DNA from: Mycolicibacterium sp.
GTDB taxonomy: Bacteria; Actinomycetota; Actinomycetes; Mycobacteriales; Mycobacteriaceae
NCBI RefSeq assembly: GCF_016462945.1
Contig: NZ_JAEMSG010000018.1
Coordinates: 4,981 to 40,685, forward strand
Length of the DNA stretch: 35,705 nt
Reading direction: 5' to 3'
The stretch's first letter is position 1. Each line of letters starts with the position of its first letter. The notes under the pieces were generated by a model. That model was not told the DNA's origin. It searched no databases and saw only the letters and a list, made by a program, of their open reading frames with translations. The position numbers were made by a program, and so were the translations under genes. This document shows, one piece after another, positions 20,184 through 28,843 of the stretch.

Positions 20184-21511
20184 TCGATCTGCCCGGACAG
20201 GCCGAAATCCCCGAGCGCGCCGCGAACCGCGTCCAACAGCTGATCGGTGGTGGTCGTCCCGTCAGCGTTCGTATAGCCGACACTTACCGAGACTTTGCCC
20301 CGTAGTCGCGCCGAGACGACGGGGAAGAAGATTCCGTCGTGGCGCCGGAGATGCGCCCGGTCGATCCGCTCATTCGTCCGGACTGCGAAATAGTCGGCAT
20401 CGGTGCCGTCGGGACGGTTGACTGCTGGATCGAGGTCCCCCAGATTTGAACTGCCGAGTAATGCGCCGCCCACCACCATGCCTTCCAGTCGGCGGGCCAC
20501 GATCTTGGGAATCACGGGTGTGAGCGGGAGTGGCGCCACCAGCTGATTGTGAGCTTCGCCCAGGGTGGACAGCGCGGTCTTCAGGCCCGCACGGAGTCCC
20601 GTCAGATCGCCCGCGACCGTTGATGGATCGATGCTCAGCCTCACTCCGGTCAGTGCATTGCCCCGGGCATCGCCCTCGATCCGCTCGTTGACGGGTACGG
20701 AGAGGGTTACCGTGCCATCTGGTTCGACCCATTCCAGGTCCTGGCCGATCCGGGCAGCGACGCCCAGAAACAGCGAATTACCGGTTCCACCCAGGCTTTT
20801 CGCGCGGTGGTCCCATTGCTGCACATCGAGGTAGGCCGTCACCGAGGGCAGCGTGACAACCTCGCCGGGGTCTTCTGCCGGGTTACTGGTCGTGGGTTTG
20901 CCGGGCGAATCGATACCCCCGTTGGCTATCGCCACGCGCACTGCGGCTGCCAGCGCTCGGGCCATCTGGGGCAGTGCCCCGGCGATGTCGCGCAAATCTT
21001 GGAGCAGCGCTTTGCTTTTCTGTCGTGATCTCGCGGCCGGATATCCGAGATTCCTCGTCACACCCTGGGCAGCCTCAGTCACCGCAATCGCCATGCCCAC
21101 CCCGTCGGCGACCGTATGGGAAACCACCAGTGTCACTGCGGTATCCCCGTCGGTGAAGGGCTGGATCGCCAGCCGCCACGACGGCCCGTGTTCCGGATCG
21201 ATCGGTAGCGCGGCTTGCTCGTCGGTCCAGGCGGTGAGCTCGCTGCGCGACCGGGCCGCGGCGGCGACGTCGATATCCGCCGGACCCGGCCACGCGATCC
21301 ACCGGTGCCTGCCGAACGGCAGTGGTGAGCGTTCGATACGGCGGCCGAGTAAACCCTGTCCGAGGTTGCGGTGGAAACGCCGCAACCCGTTGAGGTCGAC
21401 GTCGCGGGCATAGATCCAGGTGAACTGGATCACCGGGCCGTGGCCGAGTGCGCGCAGACCGAGGAAGGACGCCTGATCGATGTAGTCGAGCGTGTTATCC
21501 ACGGCACTCAT
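20180..21511 (-). CDS. Condensation/acyltransferase-superfamily protein, copy 2
   Basis: Paralogue of the following gene, 443 residues from the ATG at 21511 (MSAVDNTLDYIDQASFLGLR). The open frame continues to 21616 but then overlaps aspS. The active-site motif is H132-D136-G137 (SHTVADGVGM). Later landmarks are GNALTGVRLSIDP and SSNLGDLDPAVNRPDGTD, equivalent to the SNVPGP region of WS/DGAT enzymes. It starts 16 nt after the aspS stop and its own TGA overlaps the next start, so aspS and both acyltransferases look like one transcript. Keeping two copies with intact active sites suggests two acyl transfers or two specificities, as inference. Confidence 0.8.
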   Translation of the reverse strand: MSAVDNTLDYIDQASFLGLRALGHGPVIQFTWIYARDVDLNGLRRFHRNLGQGLLGRRIERSPLPFGRHRWIAWPGPADIDVAAAARSRSELTAWTDEQAALPIDPEHGPSWRLAIQPFTDGDTAVTLVVSHTVADGVGMAIAVTEAAQGVTRNLGYPAARSRQKSKALLQDLRDIAGALPQMARALAAAVRVAIANGGIDSPGKPTTSNPAEDPGEVVTLPSVTAYLDVQQWDHRAKSLGGTGNSLFLGVAARIGQDLEWVEPDGTVTLSVPVNERIEGDARGNALTGVRLSIDPSTVAGDLTGLRAGLKTALSTLGEAHNQLVAPLPLTPVIPKIVARRLEGMVVGGALLGSSNLGDLDPAVNRPDGTDADYFAVRTNERIDRAHLRRHDGIFFPVVSARLRGKVSVSVGYTNADGTTTTDQLLDAVRGALGDFGLSGQIE

Positions 21512-21527
21512 GGTAAGTCGGATCGCG

Positions 21528-23330
21528 CTACTTCTGGGGCCGGTGATCCATCCCGGACTCCTTGCGCTGCTGCGCGGTGATCGGGGCAGGGGCATCGGTG
21601 AGCGGATCCACGCCACCGCCGGACTTGGGGAAGGCGATGACGTCGCGGATCGAGTCGGCGCCGAACAGCAGTGCCGTGATGCGATCCCAGCCGAACGCGA
21701 TACCGCCGTGCGGCGGGGCGCCGAAGGTGAAGGCGTCGAGCAGGAATCCGAACTTCTCGGCAGCTTCGCCCGAGTTGATACCCATCACCGAGAAGACCCG
21801 TTCCTGGGTGTCTCGGCGGTGAATACGGATCGATCCGCCGCCGATCTCGTGGCCGTTGCAGACGATGTCGTAGGCGTCGGCGAGCACCGCACCAGGATCG
21901 GTATCGATGAGGGCGGCCTGCCCGGGCTTGGGCGCGGTGAATGCATGGTGCACCGCCGTCCACACCCCGGAACCAACGGCGACATCGCCGGCCGCGGTCG
22001 CGTCGTCAGCCGGCTCGAACAGCGGCGGGTCCACGATCCACAGGAACGCCCAGGCGCCCTCGTCGATCATGTCCAGCCGCCGGGCGATCTCACCACGCGC
22101 GGCGCCCAGCAGTGCCCGCGACGGTCTGGCGGGACCGGCCGAAAAGAACACGCAGTCACCAGGTTTCGCACCGACATGAGCGGCGAGTCCGGCACACTCA
22201 GCATCAGAGAGGTTCTTGGCAACCGGCCCACCCAACGTGCCGTCGTCATCGATGAGAACGTAGGCCAAACCCTTGTGTCCGCGTTGCTTGGCCCAGTCCT
22301 GCCAGCCGTCCAGGGTCCGGCGCGGTTGCGATGCGCCACCCGGCATCACCACCGCGCCCACGTATGGCGCCTGGAAAACCCGGAAGGGCGTGTCGGAGAA
22401 GTACTCGGTGCACTCGACGAGCTCGAGGCCGAACCGCAGATCCGGCTTATCCGAGCCGAACCGACGCATGGCATCGGCGTACGTCATCCGCGGGATCGGC
22501 CGCGGTAGCTCGTAGCCGATCAGCGACCACAGCGCGGTCAGGATCTCTTCGGCGACGGCCATCACATCGTCGGTGTCGACGAAGCTCATCTCCACATCGA
22601 GTTGGGTGAACTCAGGTTGGCGGTCGGCGCGGAAATCCTCATCGCGGTAACAGCGAGCAATCTGGTAATAGCGCTCCATGCCGGCCACCATGAGCAGTTG
22701 CTTGAACAACTGCGGGCTCTGCGGCAGCGCGTAGAACGAACCGGGTTGTAGCCGGGCCGGCACCAGGAAGTCCCGCGCCCCCTCCGGTGTGGAGCGGGTC
22801 AGCGTCGGCGTCTCGATCTCGATGAAGTCATGAGCCGCCAGTACTGACCGGGCGGCGGCGTTGACCCGGGACCGCAGCCGGATGGCATCACCGGGCCCGC
22901 CTTCGCGGCGCATATCCAGATAGCGGTATCTCAGCCGGGCTTCCTCGCCCGCTGCCTCGTCGAGTTGGAAGGGCAGCGGCGCGCTCTCCCCCAGCACCGT
23001 CAACGATGTCGCGTTGACCTCGATTGCGCCGGTGGCGATATCGGCATTGGCGTTGCCCTCGGGCCGGATCTCGACAACACCCGCGACGGCGATGCAGAAT
23101 TCTGCGCGTAGGCGGTGCGCCTGCGCGAGCACGTCGGCGTCCCGGAAGACCACCTGGGCGATGCTGGGTCCGCCGGCACCACTTCCCGGGTCGCTGCCGC
23201 CGGTGCCATCCCGCAGGTCGATGAAGATCACCCCGCCGTGATCGCGGCGGCGGACCACCCAACCTGCCAGGGTGACCTGCTGGCCGGCATCGGAGGCCCG
23301 CAACGATCCGGCAGCATGACTGCGCAGCAC
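21528..23330 (-). CDS. aspS: Aspartyl-tRNA synthetase (bacterial type)
   Basis: Charges tRNA-Asp. In mycobacteria, which use the GatCAB amidotransferase route, it is also expected to make Asp-tRNA-Asn. The 600-residue product has an N-terminal OB anticodon domain ([25 protein letters not shown]). The class II core follows: motif 2 in [20 protein letters not shown], the bacterial GAD insertion in the middle, and motif 3 in [10 protein letters not shown]. It ends with the mycobacterial [16 protein letters not shown] tail. I start at the GTG at 23330 ([10 protein letters not shown]) because AGGAG lies 5 nt before it; a GTG two codons earlier abuts that site. Compared with the M. tuberculosis protein as I remember it, there is a Gly/Ser-rich insert at residues 44-56. 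Confidence 0.96.
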   Translation of the reverse strand: MLRSHAAGSLRASDAGQQVTLAGWVVRRRDHGGVIFIDLRDGTGGSDPGSGAGGPSIAQVVFRDADVLAQAHRLRAEFCIAVAGVVEIRPEGNANADIATGAIEVNATSLTVLGESAPLPFQLDEAAGEEARLRYRYLDMRREGGPGDAIRLRSRVNAAARSVLAAHDFIEIETPTLTRSTPEGARDFLVPARLQPGSFYALPQSPQLFKQLLMVAGMERYYQIARCYRDEDFRADRQPEFTQLDVEMSFVDTDDVMAVAEEILTALWSLIGYELPRPIPRMTYADAMRRFGSDKPDLRFGLELVECTEYFSDTPFRVFQAPYVGAVVMPGGASQPRRTLDGWQDWAKQRGHKGLAYVLIDDDGTLGGPVAKNLSDAECAGLAAHVGAKPGDCVFFSAGPARPSRALLGAARGEIARRLDMIDEGAWAFLWIVDPPLFEPADDATAAGDVAVGSGVWTAVHHAFTAPKPGQAALIDTDPGAVLADAYDIVCNGHEIGGGSIRIHRRDTQERVFSVMGINSGEAAEKFGFLLDAFTFGAPPHGGIAFGWDRITALLFGADSIRDVIAFPKSGGGVDPLTDAPAPITAQQRKESGMDHRPQK

Positions 23331-23365
23331 TGACACTCCTAGGACAACGGGGAACCGACGGGACG

Positions 23366-23371
23366 AGTCTA
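23366..23371 (-). promoter_or_regulatory. Possible -10 element for aspS
   Basis: The minus strand reads TAGACT (TANNNT), which would give a leader of about 30 nt before the aspS GTG. It lies in the 144-bp divergent gap between aspS and the metallopeptidase gene. No good -35 was found. Confidence 0.33.
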
Positions 23372-23474
23372 TGGACTGCGCCGAATGGGGCGACGACCAA
23401 CACCGGCAAAGGCAGTTGTGGCAAGCTTGGAGCGCTTGCTGGGCAGCCCCCGGATTCAATCTCAAGGAGCGCAG

Positions 23475-24362
23475 ATGACCTTCAACGAGGGCATGCGGAT
23501 CGATACGAGCAACACCACCAGTACCGGTGGTGGTGGCGGTGGCGGTCGCGGCATCGCGATCGGTGGTGGCGTCGGCGGCCTGGTGGTCATGCTGCTGGCG
23601 CTATTTCTCGGTGTCGACCCCGGCCCGTTGCTCAACCAGCAGCCGATGGCGCCCGCCACGCAGTCACAGCCCGGGTTCGACCTGGCCAAGTGCCGGACCG
23701 GGGCTGATGCCAACAACTTCGTCGAATGCCGGGTGGTGGCCACCGGCAACTCGGTCGACGGGGTGTGGCAGCAACTGTTGCGCGGCTACACGCCCCCCAA
23801 GCTCCGGTTGTTCAAGGACCAGGTACAAACCGGTTGCGGCCCGGCGAGCAGTGACGTCGGTCCGTTCTATTGCCCGCCCGATAAGACCGCCTACTTCGAC
23901 ACCGATTTCTTCACGGTGCTCCAGACTCAGTTCGGGTCCAGTGGCGGGCCGCTTGCCCAGGAATACGTGGTGGCCCATGAGTATGGCCATCACGTCCAGA
24001 ACCTGCTCGGTGACCTCGGCCGCGCCCAGCAGGGCGCGCAGGGCGCCACCGGCGGCGGGGTGCGCTCCGAGCTTCAGGCCGACTGCTACGCCGGGGTGTG
24101 GGCGCACTATGCGGCAATCACCAAGCAGCAGGGAACCGATGTGACGTTCTTGGAGCCGTTGAGCGACAAGGACATCGCCGACGCGCTCTCCGCCGCGTCA
24201 TCGGTCGGCGATGACCGGATCCAGAAGGAGTCCACCGGTCGGGTCAACCCCGAGAAGTGGACCCACGGCTCGTCTGAACAGCGTCAAAAGTGGTTCACCG
24301 TGGGCTACCAGACCGGTGACGCAGGCAAATGTGACACTTTCAACGCAACCAGCCTGAACTAG
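23475..24362 (+). CDS. Neutral zinc metallopeptidase, membrane-anchored (YpfJ family)
   Basis: Putative membrane-anchored protease, the equivalent of Rv2575. The 295-residue product starts with a short Gly-rich cytoplasmic segment. A single span follows at about 29-46, then the extracytoplasmic Zn-peptidase domain. This holds HEYGHH (H168, E169, H172), and [13 protein letters not shown] downstream provides the third ligand region (E199). Four cysteines in the domain (C73, C85, C121, C133) suggest disulfides. The start is the ATG at 23475 with AAGGAG 5 nt upstream, rather than the open-frame start at 23385. It is divergent from aspS and convergent with the next gene. Substrate unknown. Confidence 0.9.
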   Translation: MTFNEGMRIDTSNTTSTGGGGGGGRGIAIGGGVGGLVVMLLALFLGVDPGPLLNQQPMAPATQSQPGFDLAKCRTGADANNFVECRVVATGNSVDGVWQQLLRGYTPPKLRLFKDQVQTGCGPASSDVGPFYCPPDKTAYFDTDFFTVLQTQFGSSGGPLAQEYVVAHEYGHHVQNLLGDLGRAQQGAQGATGGGVRSELQADCYAGVWAHYAAITKQQGTDVTFLEPLSDKDIADALSAASSVGDDRIQKESTGRVNPEKWTHGSSEQRQKWFTVGYQTGDAGKCDTFNATSLN

Positions 24363-24385
24363 AACCGAATCTCAGACAGACGCGT

Positions 24386-24799
24386 TCACCACGAGCGCAG
24401 GGAACACTGCACGCCGCTGCCGCCCTGCTGGGAGACCACGACCTGACCGTCGACGGCGATCTCGCAGTGAAACTCGGGGTTCACCCGCAACCCGCCACTG
24501 GCGCTGACGAACGCCCACTGGGTGGGATTGTTGAGGGTGGTCTGGAAAATCCACGGCGCGCCCGGTCCCACACCGGTTCGGGCCAGCGGCATGTACTGCG
24601 GATCGTTGGCTAGTGCCTGGCTGGGCGGATCGGAAGTCACGTAGTAGATGTTGGCGGTCAGATCGCTGGTGGTGGTCACCGTGTAAGTGACCTGCTGCGG
24701 GCCGGTCGGGTCGGCCCCGGCCGACCACACGACCGTGGCGGTGCCAGCCAGCACCGTCACCGCCGCACCCAGAGCTGTCAGGTGTCGCATATTCGGCAT
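24386..24799 (-). CDS. Small exported/membrane-anchored protein (Rv2576c-like)
   Basis: Function unknown. The probable start is the ATG at 24799 or the ATG three codons later (24790). The frame upstream is an out-of-family low-complexity extension, and no clear ribosome site decides between them. The product of about 137 residues has a signal or anchor segment (MRHLTALGAAVTVLAGTATV). A beta-rich domain follows (VTYTVTTTSDLTANIYYVTSDPP, PWIFQTTLNNPTQWAFVSASGG) with two cysteines in FHCEIAVDG and VQCSLRSW. Domain layout and spacing recall MmpS-type periplasmic domains (both have a PW-F/L-T strand and a C-EIAVDG-type strand). I infer distant kinship only. It follows the unknown gene at 24837-25304 by 37 nt. 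Confidence 0.78.
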   Translation of the reverse strand: MPNMRHLTALGAAVTVLAGTATVVWSAGADPTGPQQVTYTVTTTSDLTANIYYVTSDPPSQALANDPQYMPLARTGVGPGAPWIFQTTLNNPTQWAFVSASGGLRVNPEFHCEIAVDGQVVVSQQGGSGVQCSLRSW

Positions 24800-24836
24800 A
24801 TCGAACGCGGTCGTTGCGGCGTTACTCCCCCGGGCG

Positions 24837-25304
24837 TCACCCGGCATCGCGCAGCACGTCTGGATCCTGCCGGGCCGGCAGCACCTCGGCGGTGACCTGC
24901 TCGAACAACTCGATTGACGAGGCGATCGACTGGTCGACGAAGTAGGCCAGACCGGCACTGCTACTCGGGCGGAACCGGTCTGAGACGGTGATCCCGACCA
25001 GAGCCGGATCAGAGGAGTCGTGCACCACCGCCTCGGCCCCGCCACTGCCGGCCGTCCATCGGGTCGACAGACTCGTGAACAAGTCGCGCTTGCCCGCCGG
25101 ATAGAAACGATCCGGGGTGATGCTCAGCAGCACGTTGTCGCGCAACAAGCCACTCACCTCAAGGTGCACATGAAGCCGACCCTGACTTGAATCGAGACAG
25201 AAATCCGCCAGAAAATCAACGAGAAAGAAGTACTCGTCGTCGTGATGGCCGCGGAAGTACCGCACGCCCCTGGCGCGCAGGTACTCCTCAATCAACGTGT
25301 TCAT
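24837..25304 (-). CDS. Hypothetical protein, 155 residues
   Basis: Not recognised with confidence. The ATG at 25304 gives MNTLIEEYLRARGVRYFRGH. No signal peptide or membrane span is visible. The N-terminal half alternates hydrophobic and acidic residues (DDEYFFLVDFLADF, then GRLHVHLEVSG). The C-terminal part is polar with a final amphipathic helix (SIASSIELFEQVTAEVLPA). The size and helix-sheet pattern could fit a YbjN or chaperone-like fold, but this is a guess. It lies 86 nt downstream of hisS and 37 nt before the Rv2576c-like gene, all minus strand. I do not recall a counterpart at this position in M. tuberculosis, so it may be a lineage-specific gene in a variable slot. Confidence 0.65.
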   Translation of the reverse strand: MNTLIEEYLRARGVRYFRGHHDDEYFFLVDFLADFCLDSSQGRLHVHLEVSGLLRDNVLLSITPDRFYPAGKRDLFTSLSTRWTAGSGGAEAVVHDSSDPALVGITVSDRFRPSSSAGLAYFVDQSIASSIELFEQVTAEVLPARQDPDVLRDAG

Positions 25305-25390
25305 GACTGCCCAACGCCTCGACGTCGACGAGCGGTTCCCTGGCAGGATTAAGAATTCAGTGAGCCTTCGCGTCGCGCCAGTAAACCTGT

Positions 25391-26650
25391 TCAGGACAAC
25401 CGGGCAACGACCTCGGCAACAACCGAACTGAGCGGCACATCGACCTGCTCACCGTTCGACAGATCCTTGACGCCGACGGTGCCTGCTTCGATATCGCGGT
25501 CCCCTGCCACCAGGGCGATCCGCGCGCCGGAGCGGTCGGCTGCTCGCAACGCGGGCTTGATTCCGCGGTCACCGTAGGCGAGGTCGACCCGGATGCCGGC
25601 CGCCCGCAGTTGTGCGGCCACCCGGGCGATCTCGATCTTGGCCTGCTCTCCCAGGGGTACCCCGAACACCTCGCAGCGGCTGACGTCACCCACGGTCTTG
25701 CCTTCCGCGCGCAGTGCCAGCAGGGTGCGGTCGACCCCGAGGCCGAAACCAATGCCGGAGAGGTCCTGGCCGCCGAGTTGGGCCATCAGTCCGTCGTAGC
25801 GACCACCACCGCCGATACCGGACTGCGCGCCCAGGCCGTCGTGGATGAACTCGAAGGTGGTCTTGGTGTAGTAGTCCAAGCCGCGCACCAGTCGTGGGTT
25901 GATCACATACGGCACACCCAATGCGCCCAGGTGGGCCAGCACCGTATCGAAGTGCTGCTTGGCGGCGTCCGAGAGATGATCCAGCATCAATGGGGCTTCG
26001 ACGGTCAGCTCACGCACCTGCGGGCGCTTGTCATCGAGCACCCGCAGCGGGTTGAGTGTTGCGCGCGCCCGGGTTGGCTCGTCGAGATCCAGGCCAAACA
26101 GGAACTCCTGCAATAACTCCCGGTATTGCGGCCGGCAGGTGTCATCGCCCAATGAGGTGATCTCCAACCGGAAACCATTCAGTCCCAGCGAGCGGAAACC
26201 GGCATCGGCGATCGCGATGACCTCGGCGTCCAGCGCCGGATCGTCGACGCCGATGGCTTCGACACCGACCTGCTGAAGCTGACGGTAGCGCCCGGCCTGA
26301 GGGCGTTCGTACCGGAAGAAGGGTCCGGCATAACAGAGCTTGACCGGTAGCGCGCCGCGATCAAGACCGTGCTCGATCACCGCGCGCATCACTGGCGCTG
26401 TTCCCTCCGGACGCAGCGTCACCGATCGGTCACCGCGGTCGGCGAAGGTGTACATCTCCTTGGACACCACGTCGGTGGACTCCCCCACCCCGCGCGCAAA
26501 CAATCCGGTGTCCTCAAAGATCGGCAACTCGATATCGCCGTACCCGGCCAGTCGGGCAGCTCTCAGCAGTCCCTCGCGCACGGCGACGAAGGCGGCGGAA
26601 TCCGGCGGCAGGTAATCCGGCACGCCCTTGGGCGCCTGGAAATCGCTCAC
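25391..26650 (-). CDS. hisS: Histidyl-tRNA synthetase
   Basis: Charges tRNA-His. The 419-residue product is a standard class II enzyme: motif 1 near the N-terminus ([19 protein letters not shown]), motif 2 in [21 protein letters not shown], and histidine-specific [15 protein letters not shown] and GGGGRYDGL. Motif 3 is [12 protein letters not shown]-terminal anticodon-binding domain follows ([20 protein letters not shown]). All signature blocks are intact. The GTG start at 26650 overlaps the stop of the upstream hydrolase gene (GTGA), so the two are translationally coupled, the same arrangement as Rv2581c-Rv2580c. Confidence 0.96.
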   Translation of the reverse strand: MSDFQAPKGVPDYLPPDSAAFVAVREGLLRAARLAGYGDIELPIFEDTGLFARGVGESTDVVSKEMYTFADRGDRSVTLRPEGTAPVMRAVIEHGLDRGALPVKLCYAGPFFRYERPQAGRYRQLQQVGVEAIGVDDPALDAEVIAIADAGFRSLGLNGFRLEITSLGDDTCRPQYRELLQEFLFGLDLDEPTRARATLNPLRVLDDKRPQVRELTVEAPLMLDHLSDAAKQHFDTVLAHLGALGVPYVINPRLVRGLDYYTKTTFEFIHDGLGAQSGIGGGGRYDGLMAQLGGQDLSGIGFGLGVDRTLLALRAEGKTVGDVSRCEVFGVPLGEQAKIEIARVAAQLRAAGIRVDLAYGDRGIKPALRAADRSGARIALVAGDRDIEAGTVGVKDLSNGEQVDVPLSSVVAEVVARLS

Positions 26651-27372
26651 AGCGGCAGGCCTTGCAGAAAAGGGTTGGCCCGGCGTTCGAAGCCGATTGT
26701 GCTGGGTTCGCCGTGGCCGGGAAGCACCCTGGTGTCGTCGTCGAGCACCAACAGTTTGGTGACGATCGAGTCCAGCAGGTCGCGACCACTGCCACCGGGC
26801 AGGTCGGTGCGACCGACCGACTGCTTGAACAACGTGTCTCCGGTGAATGCCAACTCACCGCATCCCGACTCACCGTTGGTGCCAGAAACATTGGCGCCGG
26901 AAACATTGGTGCCAGAAACATTGACGCCGGGAACCCGGAACACCACCGACCCGCGAGTGTGCCCCGGGGTGTGCTCCACCGTGACGACGATGCCACCGAG
27001 GTCCAGTGTGTCGCCATCGCGGTCGAGTTCGATGACCTGCCTGGGTTCACGGAACATCGCGCCAACGGCGAGCTGGCCGATCCGCGGGCCGAAGCCCTTG
27101 ATCGGATCAGCCAGCATGAAACGGTCCGCGGGGTGGATGAAGGCCGGGCACCCGTAGGTGTCGGCCACCTTCTGCGCCGACCACATATGGTCGATGTGTC
27201 CATGGGTGAGCAGCACCGCAGCCGGGGTCAGCCGGTTCTCGTCAAGGATCCGTCGCAGGGTTCCCATTGCCCGCTGACCGGGGTCGACGATTATCGCGTC
27301 CGACCCCGCGCGCTGGGCGAGCACGTAGCAGTTACAGGCCAACATGCCAGCCGGGAAACCGGTGAGCAACAC
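26647..27372 (-). CDS. Metallo-beta-lactamase-fold hydrolase, glyoxalase II-like
   Basis: Predicted thioester hydrolase of the glyoxalase II group, the equivalent of Rv2581c. The 241-residue product keeps the whole metal site: H57, H59, D61 and H62 in THGHIDH, H138 in [10 protein letters not shown]179 in FTGDTLF and H220 in LPGHGE. Residues 149-171 form an unusual insert built from [10 protein letters not shown] and NVSGT pentapeptides, just before the strand carrying D179. M. tuberculosis Rv2581c is about 224 residues, consistent with an insert here. The start is the GTG at 27372 ([10 protein letters not shown]); no strong ribosome site is visible. hisS follows with a 4-nt overlap. Confidence 0.9.
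   Translation of the reverse strand: MLLTGFPAGMLACNCYVLAQRAGSDAIIVDPGQRAMGTLRRILDENRLTPAAVLLTHGHIDHMWSAQKVADTYGCPAFIHPADRFMLADPIKGFGPRIGQLAVGAMFREPRQVIELDRDGDTLDLGGIVVTVEHTPGHTRGSVVFRVPGVNVSGTNVSGANVSGTNGESGCGELAFTGDTLFKQSVGRTDLPGGSGRDLLDSIVTKLLVLDDDTRVLPGHGEPSTIGFERRANPFLQGLPL
26876..26935 (-). repeat. Four 15-bp tandem repeats inside the hydrolase gene
   Basis: Units on the plus strand are TTGGTGCCAGAAACA, TTGGCGCCGGAAACA, TTGGTGCCAGAAACA and TTGACGCCGGGAACC. They keep the reading frame and encode the Asn-Val-Ser-Gly-Thr-type pentapeptides of the insert. Units 1 and 3 are identical, which suggests a 30-bp duplication. Confidence 0.9.
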
Positions 27373-27535
27373 GCTAACCAGTGTCCCATCCTGCGGGTCC
27401 CATCCTGTGCTTCGGGTGGGCCGCAGCCCCCGCTCACATGTTCAGCTGGCACACTCGGGTGGCGATTCAACTGGCGGAGCCGGCCGGCAGCAGCACAGCT
27501 GGCGAGCCACCCGCAATACACGGAGGAACACCGCG

Positions 27536-28405
27536 GTGCCCAGCAATGAAGAACGACGCGAGACGGCCAAACGCAAGCTTGAGCAGCAACTGGAAAGCCG
27601 CGCTCAGAAAGATAAGCAGCGGCGCATCTTCACCGTGGTGGGCGCGGTTATCGCCATCGCCGCTGCGGCCACGGCGATCTTCACCTTTGTGATCAACGAC
27701 AAGGGTTCGACTACCAGCAGTGCCACCTCGACCTCGACGGAGCCGACGACTCCCCCGCCCCGTGGCGGTGACGGCCAGCTGCCGGCCTTCAAGGCCGTCG
27801 CCGATCTGGGGTCCAACTGCCAGTACCCCGCGGCCCAGAAAGCCAGTAGGGGTGTCGACGCCCCCAAATCCGGCAAGGTACCCACCGACCCAGCCACGAT
27901 CAGCGTCAGCATGTCCACCGACCAGGGCAACATCGGCCTCGTCCTCAACAACGCCGAGGCGCCGTGCACGGTTAACAGCTTTGCGAGCCTGGCCCAGAAG
28001 GGGTACTTCAACGACACCATCTGCCACCGCCTGACTACCGCCGCGTCGCTCGGTGTCCTGCAGTGCGGTGATCCGACCGGATCCGGCTCTGGCGGCCCGG
28101 GCTACCAGTTCGCCAACGAATACCCGACCAACCAGTACCCCAAGAATGATCCGGCCCTGCAGAAGCCGGTGCTCTACCCCCGCGGAACGCTGGCAATGGC
28201 CAACGCCGGCCCGGACACCAACGGCAGTCAGTTCTTCCTGGTGTATCAGGATTCACAACTGCCACCGGGCTACACCGTCTTCGGCACCATCGACGCGACC
28301 GGTTTGGCCACACTGGACAAGATCGCGCAGAACGGTGTCGCAGGCGGCAAGGATGACGGCAAGCCGGCCACCGAGGTCAAGATCAAGTCCGTTCTGCTGG
28401 ATTAG
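27536..28405 (+). CDS. ppiB: Membrane-anchored cyclophilin-type peptidyl-prolyl isomerase
   Basis: Catalyses proline cis-trans isomerisation outside the membrane. The 289-residue product begins with a charged helical cytoplasmic segment (SNEERRETAKRKLEQQLESR). A membrane span at about 31-53 and a Thr/Pro/Ser linker follow. The cyclophilin domain comes next, from about residue 115. The core shows CHRLTTAASLGVLQCGD, where the usual Phe of the FHR motif is Cys but the catalytic Arg remains, and ANAGPDTNGSQFFLVYQ. This matches Rv2582. I start at the GTG at 27536 with GGAGG 9-10 nt upstream; the open frame begins earlier at 27344. It is divergent from the hydrolase gene with a 163-bp gap. Confidence 0.93.
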   Translation: MPSNEERRETAKRKLEQQLESRAQKDKQRRIFTVVGAVIAIAAAATAIFTFVINDKGSTTSSATSTSTEPTTPPPRGGDGQLPAFKAVADLGSNCQYPAAQKASRGVDAPKSGKVPTDPATISVSMSTDQGNIGLVLNNAEAPCTVNSFASLAQKGYFNDTICHRLTTAASLGVLQCGDPTGSGSGGPGYQFANEYPTNQYPKNDPALQKPVLYPRGTLAMANAGPDTNGSQFFLVYQDSQLPPGYTVFGTIDATGLATLDKIAQNGVAGGKDDGKPATEVKIKSVLLD

Positions 28406-28414
28406 CGGCCCGAG

Positions 28415-28843
28415 ATGAGCGTTCCGCCACCGCATGAGCCCCCGCTGGCCAACTGGGCGGCCCAACCTCCGGTCCCGCCCTACCCGGCATATCCCTACCC
28501 GGGCTACCCGTATATCCCGCCACGAACCAATGCCCTCGCGATCGCATCACTGGTGTGCGCGTTCCTATTCGCCCCGTTGGGCATCGTGTTCGGCCATCTG
28601 TCGCTGTCACAGATCAGGCAGTCCGGCGAGGACGGCCGCGGATTGGCCATCGCGGGCCTAGTGATCGGGTACGTGGTGACGATCGCAACGATCGTGGCTC
28701 TGGTGGCAGGGACATTGCTGTTTGCCTGGGCGGCACGAGTCATCCGAGAGTCCTCAGACCCCGGCGGGGCGGGCATCCCGCGGTATCACGCCGCTGCGCC
28801 TGCCGATCCTCGACATCATCAGGCGGCGCTGGTCACCCGGTAG
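28415..28843 (+). CDS. DUF4190 membrane protein with Pro/Tyr-rich N-terminus
   Basis: Function unknown. The 142-residue product has an N-terminal Pro/Tyr-rich cytoplasmic stretch ([16 protein letters not shown]). Two membrane spans (about 40-62 and 77-107) follow, with the family signature [20 protein letters not shown] between them, then a polar tail. It starts at the ATG at 28415, 9 nt after the ppiB stop, and is likely co-transcribed with ppiB. Its last 25 nt overlap the 3' end of relA on the other strand. Confidence 0.85.
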   Translation: MSVPPPHEPPLANWAAQPPVPPYPAYPYPGYPYIPPRTNALAIASLVCAFLFAPLGIVFGHLSLSQIRQSGEDGRGLAIAGLVIGYVVTIATIVALVAGTLLFAWAARVIRESSDPGGAGIPRYHAAAPADPRHHQAALVTR

